The position numbers were made by a program, and so were the translations under genes. Shown here piece after piece: positions 1-6,566 of a DNA stretch of 7,720 nt (positions are counted from its first letter, which is position 1; each line of letters begins with the position of its first letter). Where the stretch lies: positions 1 through 7,720 of the forward strand of contig JAEYRR010000129.1 of assembly GCA_023435505.1 (NCBI GenBank), in the 5' to 3' direction. The DNA comes from Bacillota bacterium (GTDB taxonomy: Bacteria > Bacillota > Clostridia > Lachnospirales > Lachnospiraceae). The notes beneath the pieces were generated by a model that searched no databases, was not told the DNA's origin, and worked only from the letters and a program-made list of their open reading frames with translations.

Positions 1-1
1 T

Positions 2-856
2 CAATGGGAGGATGTAACCCGCTCATATATTCAAAAACTAATAAAAGGTAATCTTGTGTCAGTAAATGGAAAAGCCGTAAAAGCAAACTACAAAGTAAGT
101 CTAAATGACCGCATTGTAATCACTGTACCTGAACCAGAACCTTTGGAGGTTATTGCAGAAAATATCCCACTTGATATTGTTTATGAAGATAGTGATATTA
201 TTATTGTAAACAAAGGTAAAGATATGGTGGTTCATCCTGCTCCAGGACATAACACCGGCACTTTGGTTAACGGGTTATTATACCATTGCAAAGAGGATTT
301 ATCTGGTATTAATGGGGTTATGAGGCCTGGCATTGTACACCGAATCGATAGGAATACTACTGGCCTTTTAGTCGTTTGTAAAAATGATAAAGCTCACAAT
401 AGCCTTGCAGAACAACTTAAAGTTCATTCCATTACCCGTAAATATGTAGCCGTAGTATACGGCACCTTTAAAGAATTAGAAGGCACAGTGGAAGGCCCAA
501 TTGGCCGCCATCCCGTTGACCGTAAGAAGATGGCAATCAATCATAAGAATGGAAAACCAGCTGTTACCCATTATAAAGTATTAGAGCAATTCTCTAATAA
601 GTATTCTTTGATTGAATGTCAATTGGAAACAGGGCGCACACATCAAATCCGTGTTCATATGGCAAGCATTGGACATTCATTGTTGGGAGATGACGTCTAT
701 GGACCTTCTAAATGTCCATATGCACTAGAAGGTCAAACTCTACATGCTAAAATACTAGGTTTCATTCATCCATCTACCAATGCTTATGTGGAGTTTGAGG
801 CTCCGTTACCACCGTATTTTGAAGATTTACTAACAAAATTACGACAAATAAAATAA
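2..856 (+). CDS. rluD: RluD-type 23S rRNA pseudouridine synthase, 5' end cut by window
   Basis: Converts specific uridines of 23S rRNA to pseudouridine in the cytoplasm (RluA/RluD family). The frame is open from base 2. The GTG at 56 is not the true start, because upstream codons still read as the S4 RNA-binding domain (around RSYIQKLIKGNLVSVNGKAV) and more N-terminus must lie off the left edge. After the S4 part comes the PseudoU_synth_2 catalytic domain. Counting from the GTG, it contains VVHPAPGH near residues 58-65 and the family signature HRIDRNTTG, whose Asp98 is the expected catalytic aspartate. The substrate-binding part ETGRTHQIRVHMASIGH is intact, as is LLGDDVYG. The usual NKPxG stretch reads NKGKD, a small variation. 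The TAA stop is followed by a 40-bp gap to the next gene on the same strand, so read-through transcription is plausible. The family is certain; assignment to RluD rather than a close RluA-family paralogue is likely but not proven. Confidence 0.93.
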   Translation, partial: QWEDVTRSYIQKLIKGNLVSVNGKAVKANYKVSLNDRIVITVPEPEPLEVIAENIPLDIVYEDSDIIIVNKGKDMVVHPAPGHNTGTLVNGLLYHCKEDLSGINGVMRPGIVHRIDRNTTGLLVVCKNDKAHNSLAEQLKVHSITRKYVAVVYGTFKELEGTVEGPIGRHPVDRKKMAINHKNGKPAVTHYKVLEQFSNKYSLIECQLETGRTHQIRVHMASIGHSLLGDDVYGPSKCPYALEGQTLHAKILGFIHPSTNAYVEFEAPLPPYFEDLLTKLRQIK

Positions 857-896
857 TAACTACCTTTAAACTTAAGGATGAAATGGGGTAATATTA

Positions 897-2150
897 TTGA
901 AGAGAAAAGCCATGAGTAATATTGAGACATGGTTTCAAACCAAATCACCAAAGCCTCTTATTATTAAGGGGCCTAAAGGTGTAGGTAAAACTAGATTGGT
1001 CACTGATTTTTTAGCTACCAATACTGCAAATAAAATCTATATGAATTTTGAGCATAACCCAGGTCTGTTGCACCTTTTAGATTCGTCTAGTATGGATAAT
1101 ACGATTCATACCATTAACAATTATTTTGCAACAGATTCAAAGCGCGAATCTATTATCATATTTGACGAATGTCATTTATGTGAATCTATACTTCTTAATC
1201 TGATAACTTGGAATAAAGAGAGTTCTTTATTGCATTTTATCTTTATTTCCAGTTATCCTTTTGACATTTCTTTGGATCCGGATACCTGTGAAATTCTCAC
1301 ATTATATCCGATGGATTTTGAAGAATTCTTAGAGGCTAGTAATAACCAATGGTACATCTCAGTCATACGCGAACACTATAAAACCTTAAAACCGATCCCC
1401 ACTATTGTACATAACGACATTTTAAATATATTTTATGATTACTTACTAATTGGAGGAATGCCAAGCGCAGTAAATGAATATTTAGCCTTAGAGTCTGTTT
1501 TAAATGTTTCAGAGCTTCATTACTCCATACAAAATCATCAATTAAACTGTTTACGGCTTCATAGTACAGAAACAAGCTATAGTAAGTTGGAAAGCTTGTA
1601 TCAGACCTTAGACTTGCAGTTATCAAAGAAAAATAAGAAGTTTAAATACAATATGATTCGAAAAGGTGCCACGAAAAACCAATATCAATTAGAAGTAAAG
1701 ACTCTGGAAGACTATGGCCTGATTTTATCATGCCTTCCTTTAGAAGAGAGTATGATAGGGCAAAAGCTATATTTATATGATGTCGGAATTCTTGTTACCA
1801 AGGCAAAGATGAATCTTTCCTGTAAGGAGCTAACCCCTAATTCAGAGCAATATAAAGGATTTATTGAGAATTGTGTTGCTCAAAATCTAGTCTCCAATGG
1901 CTATTCACTTTATTATTGGGAATCTGGCTCACAGGCAAAAATAGATTTTATACTGAATAAGAACAATACCTATATTCCAATAGAAGTATATAGTGATGAA
2001 CATACCAAATCTAAATCAGTTAATATTTTTACTAATACATATGAGATACCTTACTCTATAAAAGTATCTCCAAAGAATTTTGCAGAGCATCAGCACATCC
2101 AATATGTTCCTTTATATGCAGTATTTTGCATTGAACTTATTGACAGATAA
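897..2150 (+). CDS. AAA_14/DUF4143-family ATPase
   Basis: A 417-residue P-loop ATPase of the common prokaryotic AAA_14 + DUF4143 type, whose cellular role is poorly defined. The Walker A motif GPKGVGKT is at residues 25-32 and the Walker B IIIFDECH at 86-93. LYPMDFEEFL (136-145) matches the family's PxxFxEFL signature, and YLLIGGMPSAVNEY (182-195) marks the start of the DUF4143 region. The C-terminal part has KLYLYDVGIL (290-299), GFIENCVAQNL (321-331), then a nuclease-like stretch with Asp350 (AKIDFIL) and Glu363 (PIEVY). In most relatives this stretch reads EVDF...PIEVK; here Lys348 replaces Glu and Tyr365 replaces Lys. The chosen start is TTG at 897, with GGGG at 885-888 eight bases upstream. 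ATG at 912 is possible but has a poorer ribosome site. It lies 40 bp after the rluD-type gene, perhaps co-transcribed by chance rather than function. Confidence 0.85.
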   Translation: MKRKAMSNIETWFQTKSPKPLIIKGPKGVGKTRLVTDFLATNTANKIYMNFEHNPGLLHLLDSSSMDNTIHTINNYFATDSKRESIIIFDECHLCESILLNLITWNKESSLLHFIFISSYPFDISLDPDTCEILTLYPMDFEEFLEASNNQWYISVIREHYKTLKPIPTIVHNDILNIFYDYLLIGGMPSAVNEYLALESVLNVSELHYSIQNHQLNCLRLHSTETSYSKLESLYQTLDLQLSKKNKKFKYNMIRKGATKNQYQLEVKTLEDYGLILSCLPLEESMIGQKLYLYDVGILVTKAKMNLSCKELTPNSEQYKGFIENCVAQNLVSNGYSLYYWESGSQAKIDFILNKNNTYIPIEVYSDEHTKSKSVNIFTNTYEIPYSIKVSPKNFAEHQHIQYVPLYAVFCIELIDR

Positions 2151-2154
2151 GTTC
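2133..2154 (+). other. Hairpin across the stop codon of the ATPase gene
   Basis: A perfect 8-bp inverted repeat (GAACTTAT, six-base loop, ATAAGTTC) spans the TAA stop at 2148-2150. No run of T follows it, so it is not a standard intrinsic terminator. It might protect the mRNA 3' end or slow polymerase. No other terminator is visible before the next promoter. Confidence 0.4.
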
Positions 2155-2182
2155 TATTGAGGTAGAATTAATATGTCTCATT

Positions 2183-2202
2183 AAATCTACAACAGTAGAT
2201 TT
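2183..2202 (+). promoter_or_regulatory. Probable BlaI-type operator
   Basis: A perfect palindrome with 8-bp arms, AAATCTAC-AACA-GTAGATTT, whose right end overlaps the -35 hexamer of the promoter in front of the blaI-like gene. BlaI/MecI/CopY repressors bind sites built around TACA/TGTA half-sites. Here one half-site is TACA and the other AGTA (TACT on the other strand), so it is one base from the classic TACA-N2-TGTA. Position and symmetry suggest autoregulation by the gene product; this is inferred. Confidence 0.6.
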
Positions 2203-2229
2203 GCTTTATATTTTAGAGATTCTTAAAAT
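2201..2229 (+). promoter_or_regulatory. Promoter of the blaI-like gene
   Basis: A SigA-type promoter: -35 TTGCTT at 2201-2206, a 17-bp spacer, and -10 TAAAAT at 2224-2229. Transcription would start near 2236, leaving a leader of about 130 bases before the ATG at 2365. It sits between two palindromes, as expected for a repressed, self-controlled operon. Confidence 0.6.
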
Positions 2230-2253
2230 TTTATAAGTGACATTTTGTTCTAT

Positions 2254-2263
2254 TACTGTAGTA
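2254..2263 (+). promoter_or_regulatory. Possible second repressor site
   Basis: TACT-GT-AGTA is a symmetric site using the same AGTA half-site seen in the right half of the upstream palindrome. Its centre is 66 bp from the centre of the first site and about 20 bp downstream of the predicted transcription start. Only four bases per arm match, so it may be chance. Confidence 0.3.
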
Positions 2264-2364
2264 TTATTTTGTTTTATCGTTTTTCTTATTTTATTTACAG
2301 GATGGCAAATCCTCATAAAATGATAATTCTACAATGGTCGTATACTCAAAAGGAGCGTACTTTG

Positions 2365-2730
2365 ATGAAAGAAATTAGGCTACATGAAGGTGAATTGAAT
2401 ATTATGGAACTTCTTTGGTCCAACAAATCACTTGCTGCTAAAGACATCGCAAAGATTATCAAAGAATATATTGGGTGGGAGAAGAACACTACCTATACTG
2501 TGATTAAGCGATTGATAGAAAAAGGAGCTGTTGTTCGAGAAGATCCAGGGTTTGTCTGTAAAGCAGCTATTTCTAAACGCACAGCTCAGATAACAGAAAC
2601 CAGAGTTCTGCTTAATAAGTTCTATAATGGTTCCTTATGTAACTTCTTATCTGACTATGTCAAACAACAGGATTTGACATCTCCAGAAATCATGGAATTG
2701 CAACGTATCTTATCTGAACAAAGATTATGA
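2365..2730 (+). CDS. BlaI/MecI/CopY-family transcriptional repressor
   Basis: A 121-residue dimeric winged-helix repressor. The N-terminal half carries the family pattern: LNIMELLW (11-18), the first HTH helices around AAKDIAKII (24-32), then NTTYTVIKRLIEKGAVVRED (41-60) covering recognition helix and wing, and GFVCKAAIS (62-70). The C-terminal half (about 75-121) is the helical dimerisation part, ending ELQRIL as in BlaI and MecI. In staphylococcal homologues the co-encoded sensor-protease BlaR1/MecR1 leads to repressor cleavage after an Asn-Phe-type site in this half. Here a similar region reads SDYVKQQDL, so equivalent cleavage is uncertain. The start is ATG 2365, with AGGAG at 2351-2355 nine bases upstream. 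The open frame extends back to 2245, but that stretch lacks homology and covers a putative operator. Its TGA overlaps an ATG (ATGA, 2727-2730). No blaR1 gene follows. Confidence 0.88.
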   Translation: MKEIRLHEGELNIMELLWSNKSLAAKDIAKIIKEYIGWEKNTTYTVIKRLIEKGAVVREDPGFVCKAAISKRTAQITETRVLLNKFYNGSLCNFLSDYVKQQDLTSPEIMELQRILSEQRL

Positions 2731-2866
2731 TTTTAAATATATATTTATAATACTTACATATTATTTACCTCTTATTTTATCCATCAAGCTATTGATATGT
2801 ATTTGGATATTATTAGAGGTTTTTTTATGGCAATTACGAAAGAAGTATTTTATACGTAAGAAGTGA
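2727..2866 (+). pseudogene. Frameshifted small membrane peptide after the blaI-like gene
   Basis: An ATG overlaps the blaI stop (ATGA), but its frame ends after seven codons. Another frame is open from about 2678 to a TGA at 2864-2866. It lacks ATG and GTG starts and reads as a strongly hydrophobic helix (YYLPLILSIKLLICIWILLE) followed by a basic tail (QLRKKYFIRKK). Removing one AT unit from the (AT)4 run at 2737-2744 joins the two, giving a 45-residue peptide with one membrane span. The TGA then overlaps a GTG (GTGA) at 2863 in frame with the next gene. The coupling geometry at both ends suggests a former or phase-variable gene, perhaps a remnant of a BlaR1-like N-terminus, but no family signature is visible. 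It could also be chance in AT-rich DNA. Confidence 0.35.
2767..2826 (+). terminator. Probable intrinsic terminator or attenuator after blaI-like gene
   Basis: A long imperfect inverted repeat: ACCTCTTATTTTATCCA at 2767-2783 pairs with TGGATATTATTAGAGGT at 2804-2820 (14 of 17 positions). A further TCAA/TTGA pair lies in the loop. A run of seven T ends at 2826. It lies 37 bases after the blaI stop and would end, or partly end, transcription before the hydrolase-like gene. It overlaps the broken membrane-peptide frame, so some of the symmetry could be coincidental. Confidence 0.5.
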
Positions 2867-2898
2867 AATATGGTATATGGGGGAGCGTTATTAATTCT

Positions 2899-3825
2899 AT
2901 GGAGAAGAAGTTTCCATCTTCGTATTTGGATAGTTATTTACTAGAATGCGGTTATAATGGCTATTCTAGTATTGTATTTGCAAATGGACCAGATATTCTT
3001 TATGAAAAGTATATAGACGGAATTAATTCAAAAACCAAACAGGATATTTCATTTCTTGTTCCTGGTATTTTAAGTTTATTAACAGGTATTGCTATAGATC
3101 GGCATTACCTTAAAAGTGTTGAAGTGCCAATACGTACTATTTTACCTGAATTTGATTTAGGAAGAGATCACCTTCATCGCGTTATAAAGGTGAAGCACCT
3201 ACTTTCCATGAGTTCCGGATTATTATGGAGCAGTAGTAGGCACTGGCTAAGGCCTATTTATTACGATCTGCTTAACTTAGATAACACCTCTGAAGTGTTA
3301 AGTGATATCTTAGTTTCGAATGTACCTGGAATGCAGTATAGCTACAAAGAATGGGATTATCTATTACTTGCTGTCATTTTAGAGAATGTATTGAATGTAT
3401 CGCTGAATGAATTTTGTCAAGAAGCATTATTTCGTCCACTTGGTATACAACTAAACGAAGACAACTTTAATATTTCTAGTAAAACAATTATTCATAATTT
3501 ATATGGAAATCAACATAGTTTCTCATGTTCCGTAGATGATATTCATAAACTTTCTCAGATGTTGCTAAACAATGGGATGTATGGAGATAAAAAGATATTA
3601 TCCAGAGGATATATACGAGAAATGTTGCAGCCACAGAAGACCAATGAAAACTATGGTTATCTATGGTCTTTGTATCCATTTGGATACGGAATAGTCGGAA
3701 GCTGTTCTCAAGGCCTTATTATAAATCCAGAACAAAATGTTATCTATATACTTTTATTACAGGATAAGTATCAAAACATTGAATACAGAGGCATTTATGC
3801 AAAACTATTAGAAAATTTATTGTAA
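2899..3825 (+). CDS. Class C beta-lactamase-like protein lacking catalytic motifs
   Basis: A 308-residue protein with the fold signature of the beta-lactamase/serine hydrolase family (PF00144-type). Recognisable blocks are GIAIDRHYLKSVEVPIRTIL (63-82), VKHLLSMSSGLLW (98-110), YSYKEWDYLLLAVI (147-160), ALFRPLGI (176-183) and DDIHKLSQMLLNNGMYGDKK (213-232). The SxxK motif expected 11 residues before GIAID reads FLVP. The YxN motif keeps Tyr at best, reading YKE. The K/H-T-G position reads SCSQG (268-272). Hydrolysis by the normal mechanism is therefore unlikely. No signal peptide or membrane helix is visible. ATG 2899 is preferred because GGGGGAG (2879-2885) lies 13 bases upstream, a slightly long spacing. 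GTG 2863 overlaps an upstream TGA and lacks a clear ribosome site. Placed after a BlaI-type repressor, it could be a ligand-binding or sensing protein; that is inference. Confidence 0.75.
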   Translation: MEKKFPSSYLDSYLLECGYNGYSSIVFANGPDILYEKYIDGINSKTKQDISFLVPGILSLLTGIAIDRHYLKSVEVPIRTILPEFDLGRDHLHRVIKVKHLLSMSSGLLWSSSRHWLRPIYYDLLNLDNTSEVLSDILVSNVPGMQYSYKEWDYLLLAVILENVLNVSLNEFCQEALFRPLGIQLNEDNFNISSKTIIHNLYGNQHSFSCSVDDIHKLSQMLLNNGMYGDKKILSRGYIREMLQPQKTNENYGYLWSLYPFGYGIVGSCSQGLIINPEQNVIYILLLQDKYQNIEYRGIYAKLLENLL

Positions 3826-3966
3826 TAATGAGAAGATCATTATCTATTATAGGACAGAAGGTTTTCTGCGATTTATTGAGAATGATTATCAAGAAAAAGA
3901 AGTGAATTTAAAATTGATATAAGTGGTATCTTAAGCACACATTTATATCAAATAGAGTATTTAGAT

Positions 3967-3997
3967 TTATTCTGACATGTAGATTATGTCAGAATAA
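3967..3997 (+). terminator. 12-bp hairpin downstream of the beta-lactamase-like gene
   Basis: A perfect inverted repeat, TTATTCTGACAT, seven-base loop, ATGTCAGAATAA, lies 142 bases after the stop at 3825. The stem is strong for such AT-rich DNA, but what follows is mixed A/T (TATTATATATG) rather than a T run. It is therefore a possible terminator or RNA-stabilising hairpin. Confidence 0.4.
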
Positions 3998-4198
3998 TAT
4001 TATATATGATATTAAATACGATAGATTATAATAAGTTGAAAAAGAAATAGTTTCATAAGATTATTTTATTTTTTACTTTATTTATATTCTAGATTACTAA
4101 GTCACATATAATTGCTTACACTTGATTATTATTCATCCAGATGAAATATTACACTGATGCAGCAATGATATCCATTAGAATTCTAAATAACTATATAT

Positions 4199-4218
4199 AA
4201 AAGATTTTAAAAGATTTA
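4199..4218. repeat. Tandem 10-bp repeat
   Basis: AAAAGATTTT is followed directly by AAAAGATTTA (9 of 10 identical). It is short and low in complexity, with no assigned role. Confidence 0.35.
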
Positions 4219-4263
4219 CTCGTAAATGAATTATTCAAAGAGCTGTAGCGAAATGCAAACTAA

Positions 4264-4354
4264 TGAAGCTATAAATACAGAAAAATTGCTTAATATAAGA
4301 TAGCAAGTTATTGTAATGTAGTACAAATATAGTAAAACCTTTCATATAGCTTCA
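4264..4354. repeat. Nested inverted repeats with potential RNA fold
   Basis: A perfect 10-bp inverted repeat, TGAAGCTATA at 4264-4273 and TATAGCTTCA at 4345-4354, encloses 71 bases. These contain a smaller TTGCT/AGCAA pair (4286-4306). No known RNA family is recognised and no promoter is clear, so a small RNA is only a possibility. Confidence 0.3.
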
Positions 4355-4495
4355 AGACTAATATAATGGCCAGGAAAGAGCCTAAACCCCTTACCACATA
4401 AAAAGTATGCCATATTCTTCGTTAAACTTGCGTTTCGCGAATAGTTATATATAGCTTTAAAACCACTATTTTAGTTTGTTGTCCGTTGTAAATTT

Positions 4496-4567
4496 AACTT
4501 AAAGTATAAATATGTATAAACTTAAAGCGTAAAGACTCTCCTTCATATTTTGTTTCCACTTTAAGTT
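4496..4567. repeat. Three copies of AACTTAAAG, one inverted
   Basis: AACTTAAAG occurs at 4496-4504 and 4519-4527, 23 bp apart, and inverted as CTTTAAGTT at 4559-4567. The last two copies extend the match to nearly 12 bases (ATAAACTTAAAG against CTTTAAGTTTTAT). The spacing of about two helical turns between direct copies would suit a protein-binding site, but no gene start lies nearby. Confidence 0.35.
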
Positions 4568-4654
4568 TTATCTATAAAAAATTTCAATCTTACTTCCAAA
4601 TATTATTACTATCATTTCTACTATTTTGCATTATGATATAAAAGACTATTAAAC

Positions 4655-4698
4655 AAAAGGAACGAATACGTATGAAGTAATACATATTTGTTCCTTTT
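4655..4698 (-). terminator. Terminator of the arsRDA operon
   Basis: A 19-bp inverted repeat (4655-4673 with 4680-4698), with only two imperfect positions and a six-base loop, lies about 100 bases beyond the arsA stop. Read on the minus strand, the stem ends GTTCC and runs into TTTTGTTT, giving the U-rich tract of an intrinsic terminator. On the plus strand the CCTTTT arm also ends in T, so it may work in both directions. Confidence 0.7.
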
Positions 4699-4797
4699 AT
4701 ATTACAGATAGTGTTATTCAGAACTAAAAATAACGACTGGATTCTATTCTTTAAGTCCAATGTTTTCTTCTGTTGGTCCTTTATGAATCCTCCCCCA

Positions 4798-6555
4798 TTA
4801 GTTTATTTCGTTTTCTAATAGATTTAGCAACATTCTATCTTTAGCTTCATCACTTATCCAATTTACTATAGCCAGATTATTATTTGAAATCTTGTTAACT
4901 TTGTTGATCCATTTAATTTCTTGCTTTGCCTTCGATTTCAAAATTTGATTATCTGTTTGCTGATTATATATACTTGAATTCACTATCCACCACTTACTAT
5001 GAATTCCTGCCCTATTTAAGTCTTCCCTTAAACGCTCTGCTTCATAAACTGGAGTAGCTTCAGGAAGTGTAATAATTAATACCTCTGTATAGTCTTTATC
5101 TCTTAATTTAGGAAGTAGTTGTTTTATTGATTCTGGTGTTTCCCCTCTTGAATGTTGGATTTCTCGATGATAACTTTGAGTTGAATCAAGTAATAATAAG
5201 GTATGACCAGTTGGTGCCGTATCAATTACTACGATTTCCTCTTCTGATTGCTTCACAATTTCTGCAAATGTTCGAAAAACAGCAATTTCTTGTGTACATG
5301 GAGAGCGTAAATCTTCTTCCACATATGCAATATCATCTTCACTCATCGTCTTTTTTGCTCGGGACAAAACATCTTCTTGATAATTCTTTAATTCTTTCTT
5401 CTCATCAATATGACTGATTCGTATACCTGGATATTGTTCAAGAACTAATTCAATATGTGCTGCAGGATCTGTGGTTGTTAAATGAACTTTCTTACCTTTT
5501 TTCGCAAGGCCAATGGCAACGCTGGCTGCAATGGTAGTTTTACCTACTCCACCTTTTCCCATAGTAAAAATGACTCTTTTGTTATTTACATAGAGGTCCT
5601 CTATTACATTACCTAAACATTGCAAATTCATTTCTTCTAGGCACTCAGTTTTAGTAGGCATGAATTCATTTGACAACATCGCCCTTATATTATCTAATCC
5701 AGATATTGCATATGGTCTCATTGGAATCATATAAGTAGTAATTGATCCTAAATAATCTGATATTGAGTTAAGTGCATTCTTTTGTTTTAAGACAAAACGA
5801 TTGGATAAGTCATCATTCACAGTCAACATTAGTCCATTTATTATTAAAATCTGATTGCGTATACCCAGCTCTGCTAATTCTATTGAGGCACGTTCTGCTT
5901 CTTTCAAAGGGGTTTGCTCTGGCCTTGTTATTAATACAACCGTTGTTAACTTACTGTTTGCTAGAGTTTTAACCGCTTCTTTATATATATCTTTACTCTC
6001 TTCCAACCCTGATAATTGGCCTAAGCAAGAGGCACCATGTGTGCTTTCACTTATAAAACTACTCCATGCAGAAGGTAATTGTAACATTCTTAATGTATGA
6101 CCTGTAGGGGCAGTGTCAAAAATAATGTAATCATACATCTCGTTTATTGAACTGTCCGTAATAAAATTTGTAAATTCATTGAATGCTGCTATTTCAACAG
6201 TACAAGATCCCGATAATTGCTCTTCCATATTTTTGATAACATCTTCTGGTAACAACCCTCTATATGGATTAATTACTGATTCCCTATACTCTTTTGCTGC
6301 TTCTTCAGGGTTAAAGTTTGCAATCGTTAATCCTGGAGCCCCTTCTATGGTTCTTCCTTTGTTGTCTAAATCAACTTCGAATACATCCTGTAAATTTGAA
6401 GCAGGATCTGTGCTGACTAACATAACTTTTTTTCCAGCATCAACGTAATGTAAAGCAGTTGCACATGCTACAGAAGTTTTACCTACTCCACCTTTTCCTG
6501 TAAAAAACAAGTATTTTGTTAAATCTAAACTAGATGGAATATATTCTTGATACAT
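4798..6555 (-). CDS. arsA: ArsA, arsenite/antimonite-stimulated ATPase
   Basis: The cytoplasmic ATPase that in known systems binds As(III)/Sb(III), receives them from ArsD, and docks on the ArsB or Acr3 membrane pump to energise export. It has 585 residues, close to the 583 of plasmid R773 ArsA, with both halves intact. Walker A GKGGVGKT lies at 20-27 and again at 333-340. The DTAPTGHTL signature lies at 147-155 and 445-453. The three metalloid-binding cysteines of R773 ArsA (113, 172, 422) are matched by Cys118 (SGSCTVEIAAF), Cys177 (HGASCLGQ) and Cys420 (RSPCTQEIAVF). The start is ATG 6555, seven bases after GGAGG. An in-frame TTG at 6573 would place that ribosome site inside the gene. The gap from the arsD stop is 11 bases, so the genes are one transcript and probably translationally linked. 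No pump gene follows. Confidence 0.97.
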   Translation of the reverse strand: MYQEYIPSSLDLTKYLFFTGKGGVGKTSVACATALHYVDAGKKVMLVSTDPASNLQDVFEVDLDNKGRTIEGAPGLTIANFNPEEAAKEYRESVINPYRGLLPEDVIKNMEEQLSGSCTVEIAAFNEFTNFITDSSINEMYDYIIFDTAPTGHTLRMLQLPSAWSSFISESTHGASCLGQLSGLEESKDIYKEAVKTLANSKLTTVVLITRPEQTPLKEAERASIELAELGIRNQILIINGLMLTVNDDLSNRFVLKQKNALNSISDYLGSITTYMIPMRPYAISGLDNIRAMLSNEFMPTKTECLEEMNLQCLGNVIEDLYVNNKRVIFTMGKGGVGKTTIAASVAIGLAKKGKKVHLTTTDPAAHIELVLEQYPGIRISHIDEKKELKNYQEDVLSRAKKTMSEDDIAYVEEDLRSPCTQEIAVFRTFAEIVKQSEEEIVVIDTAPTGHTLLLLDSTQSYHREIQHSRGETPESIKQLLPKLRDKDYTEVLIITLPEATPVYEAERLREDLNRAGIHSKWWIVNSSIYNQQTDNQILKSKAKQEIKWINKVNKISNNNLAIVNWISDEAKDRMLLNLLENEIN

Positions 6556-6566
6556 ATACTTGCCTC

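Larger units (their letters stand above)
3826..4797. other. Long AT-rich intergenic region
   Basis: About 970 bases between two converging transcription units with no open frame that has a good start, ribosome site and recognisable product. A 25-codon frame (ATG 3828 to TGA 3905, ending in four Lys) overlaps nothing known and has no ribosome site. What stands out is a series of inverted and direct repeats listed separately. A short patch at about 4365-4440 is less AT-rich than its surroundings but translates to nothing recognisable on either strand. It may be a graveyard of lost genes, including the missing partner genes of either neighbour. Confidence 0.7.

Noticed and set aside
1402..1626. 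Minus-strand 74-codon frame inside the ATPase gene
   Set aside because: It lies wholly inside a well-supported gene on the other strand, has no recognisable motif and no ribosome site.
2245..2364. N-terminal extension of the blaI-like protein to the ATG-like codon at 2245
   Set aside because: The added 40 residues do not resemble BlaI, lie over a putative operator, and lack a ribosome site. ATG 2365 has AGGAG at good spacing.
3488..3679. Minus-strand 63-codon frame inside the beta-lactamase-like gene
   Set aside because: A shadow of the plus-strand gene with no family signature.
3828..3905. 25-codon frame directly after the beta-lactamase-like gene
   Set aside because: No ribosome site, no recognisable product, and a length expected by chance.
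4320..4470. Minus-strand fragment that at first looked like a transposase remnant
   Set aside because: Two frames give only about 15-43 open codons, no transposase motif could be identified, and no terminal repeats or target duplication flank it.
3826..4797. CRISPR array, tRNA or known riboswitch
   Set aside because: The repeats are too few and irregular for CRISPR. No cloverleaf or T-loop GTTC-type signature was found, and no riboswitch core was recognised by eye.
5127..6448. Four plus-strand frames of 66-96 codons opposite arsA
   Set aside because: They are antisense to a gene with complete ATPase motifs. Their compositions look like reverse-strand shadows.
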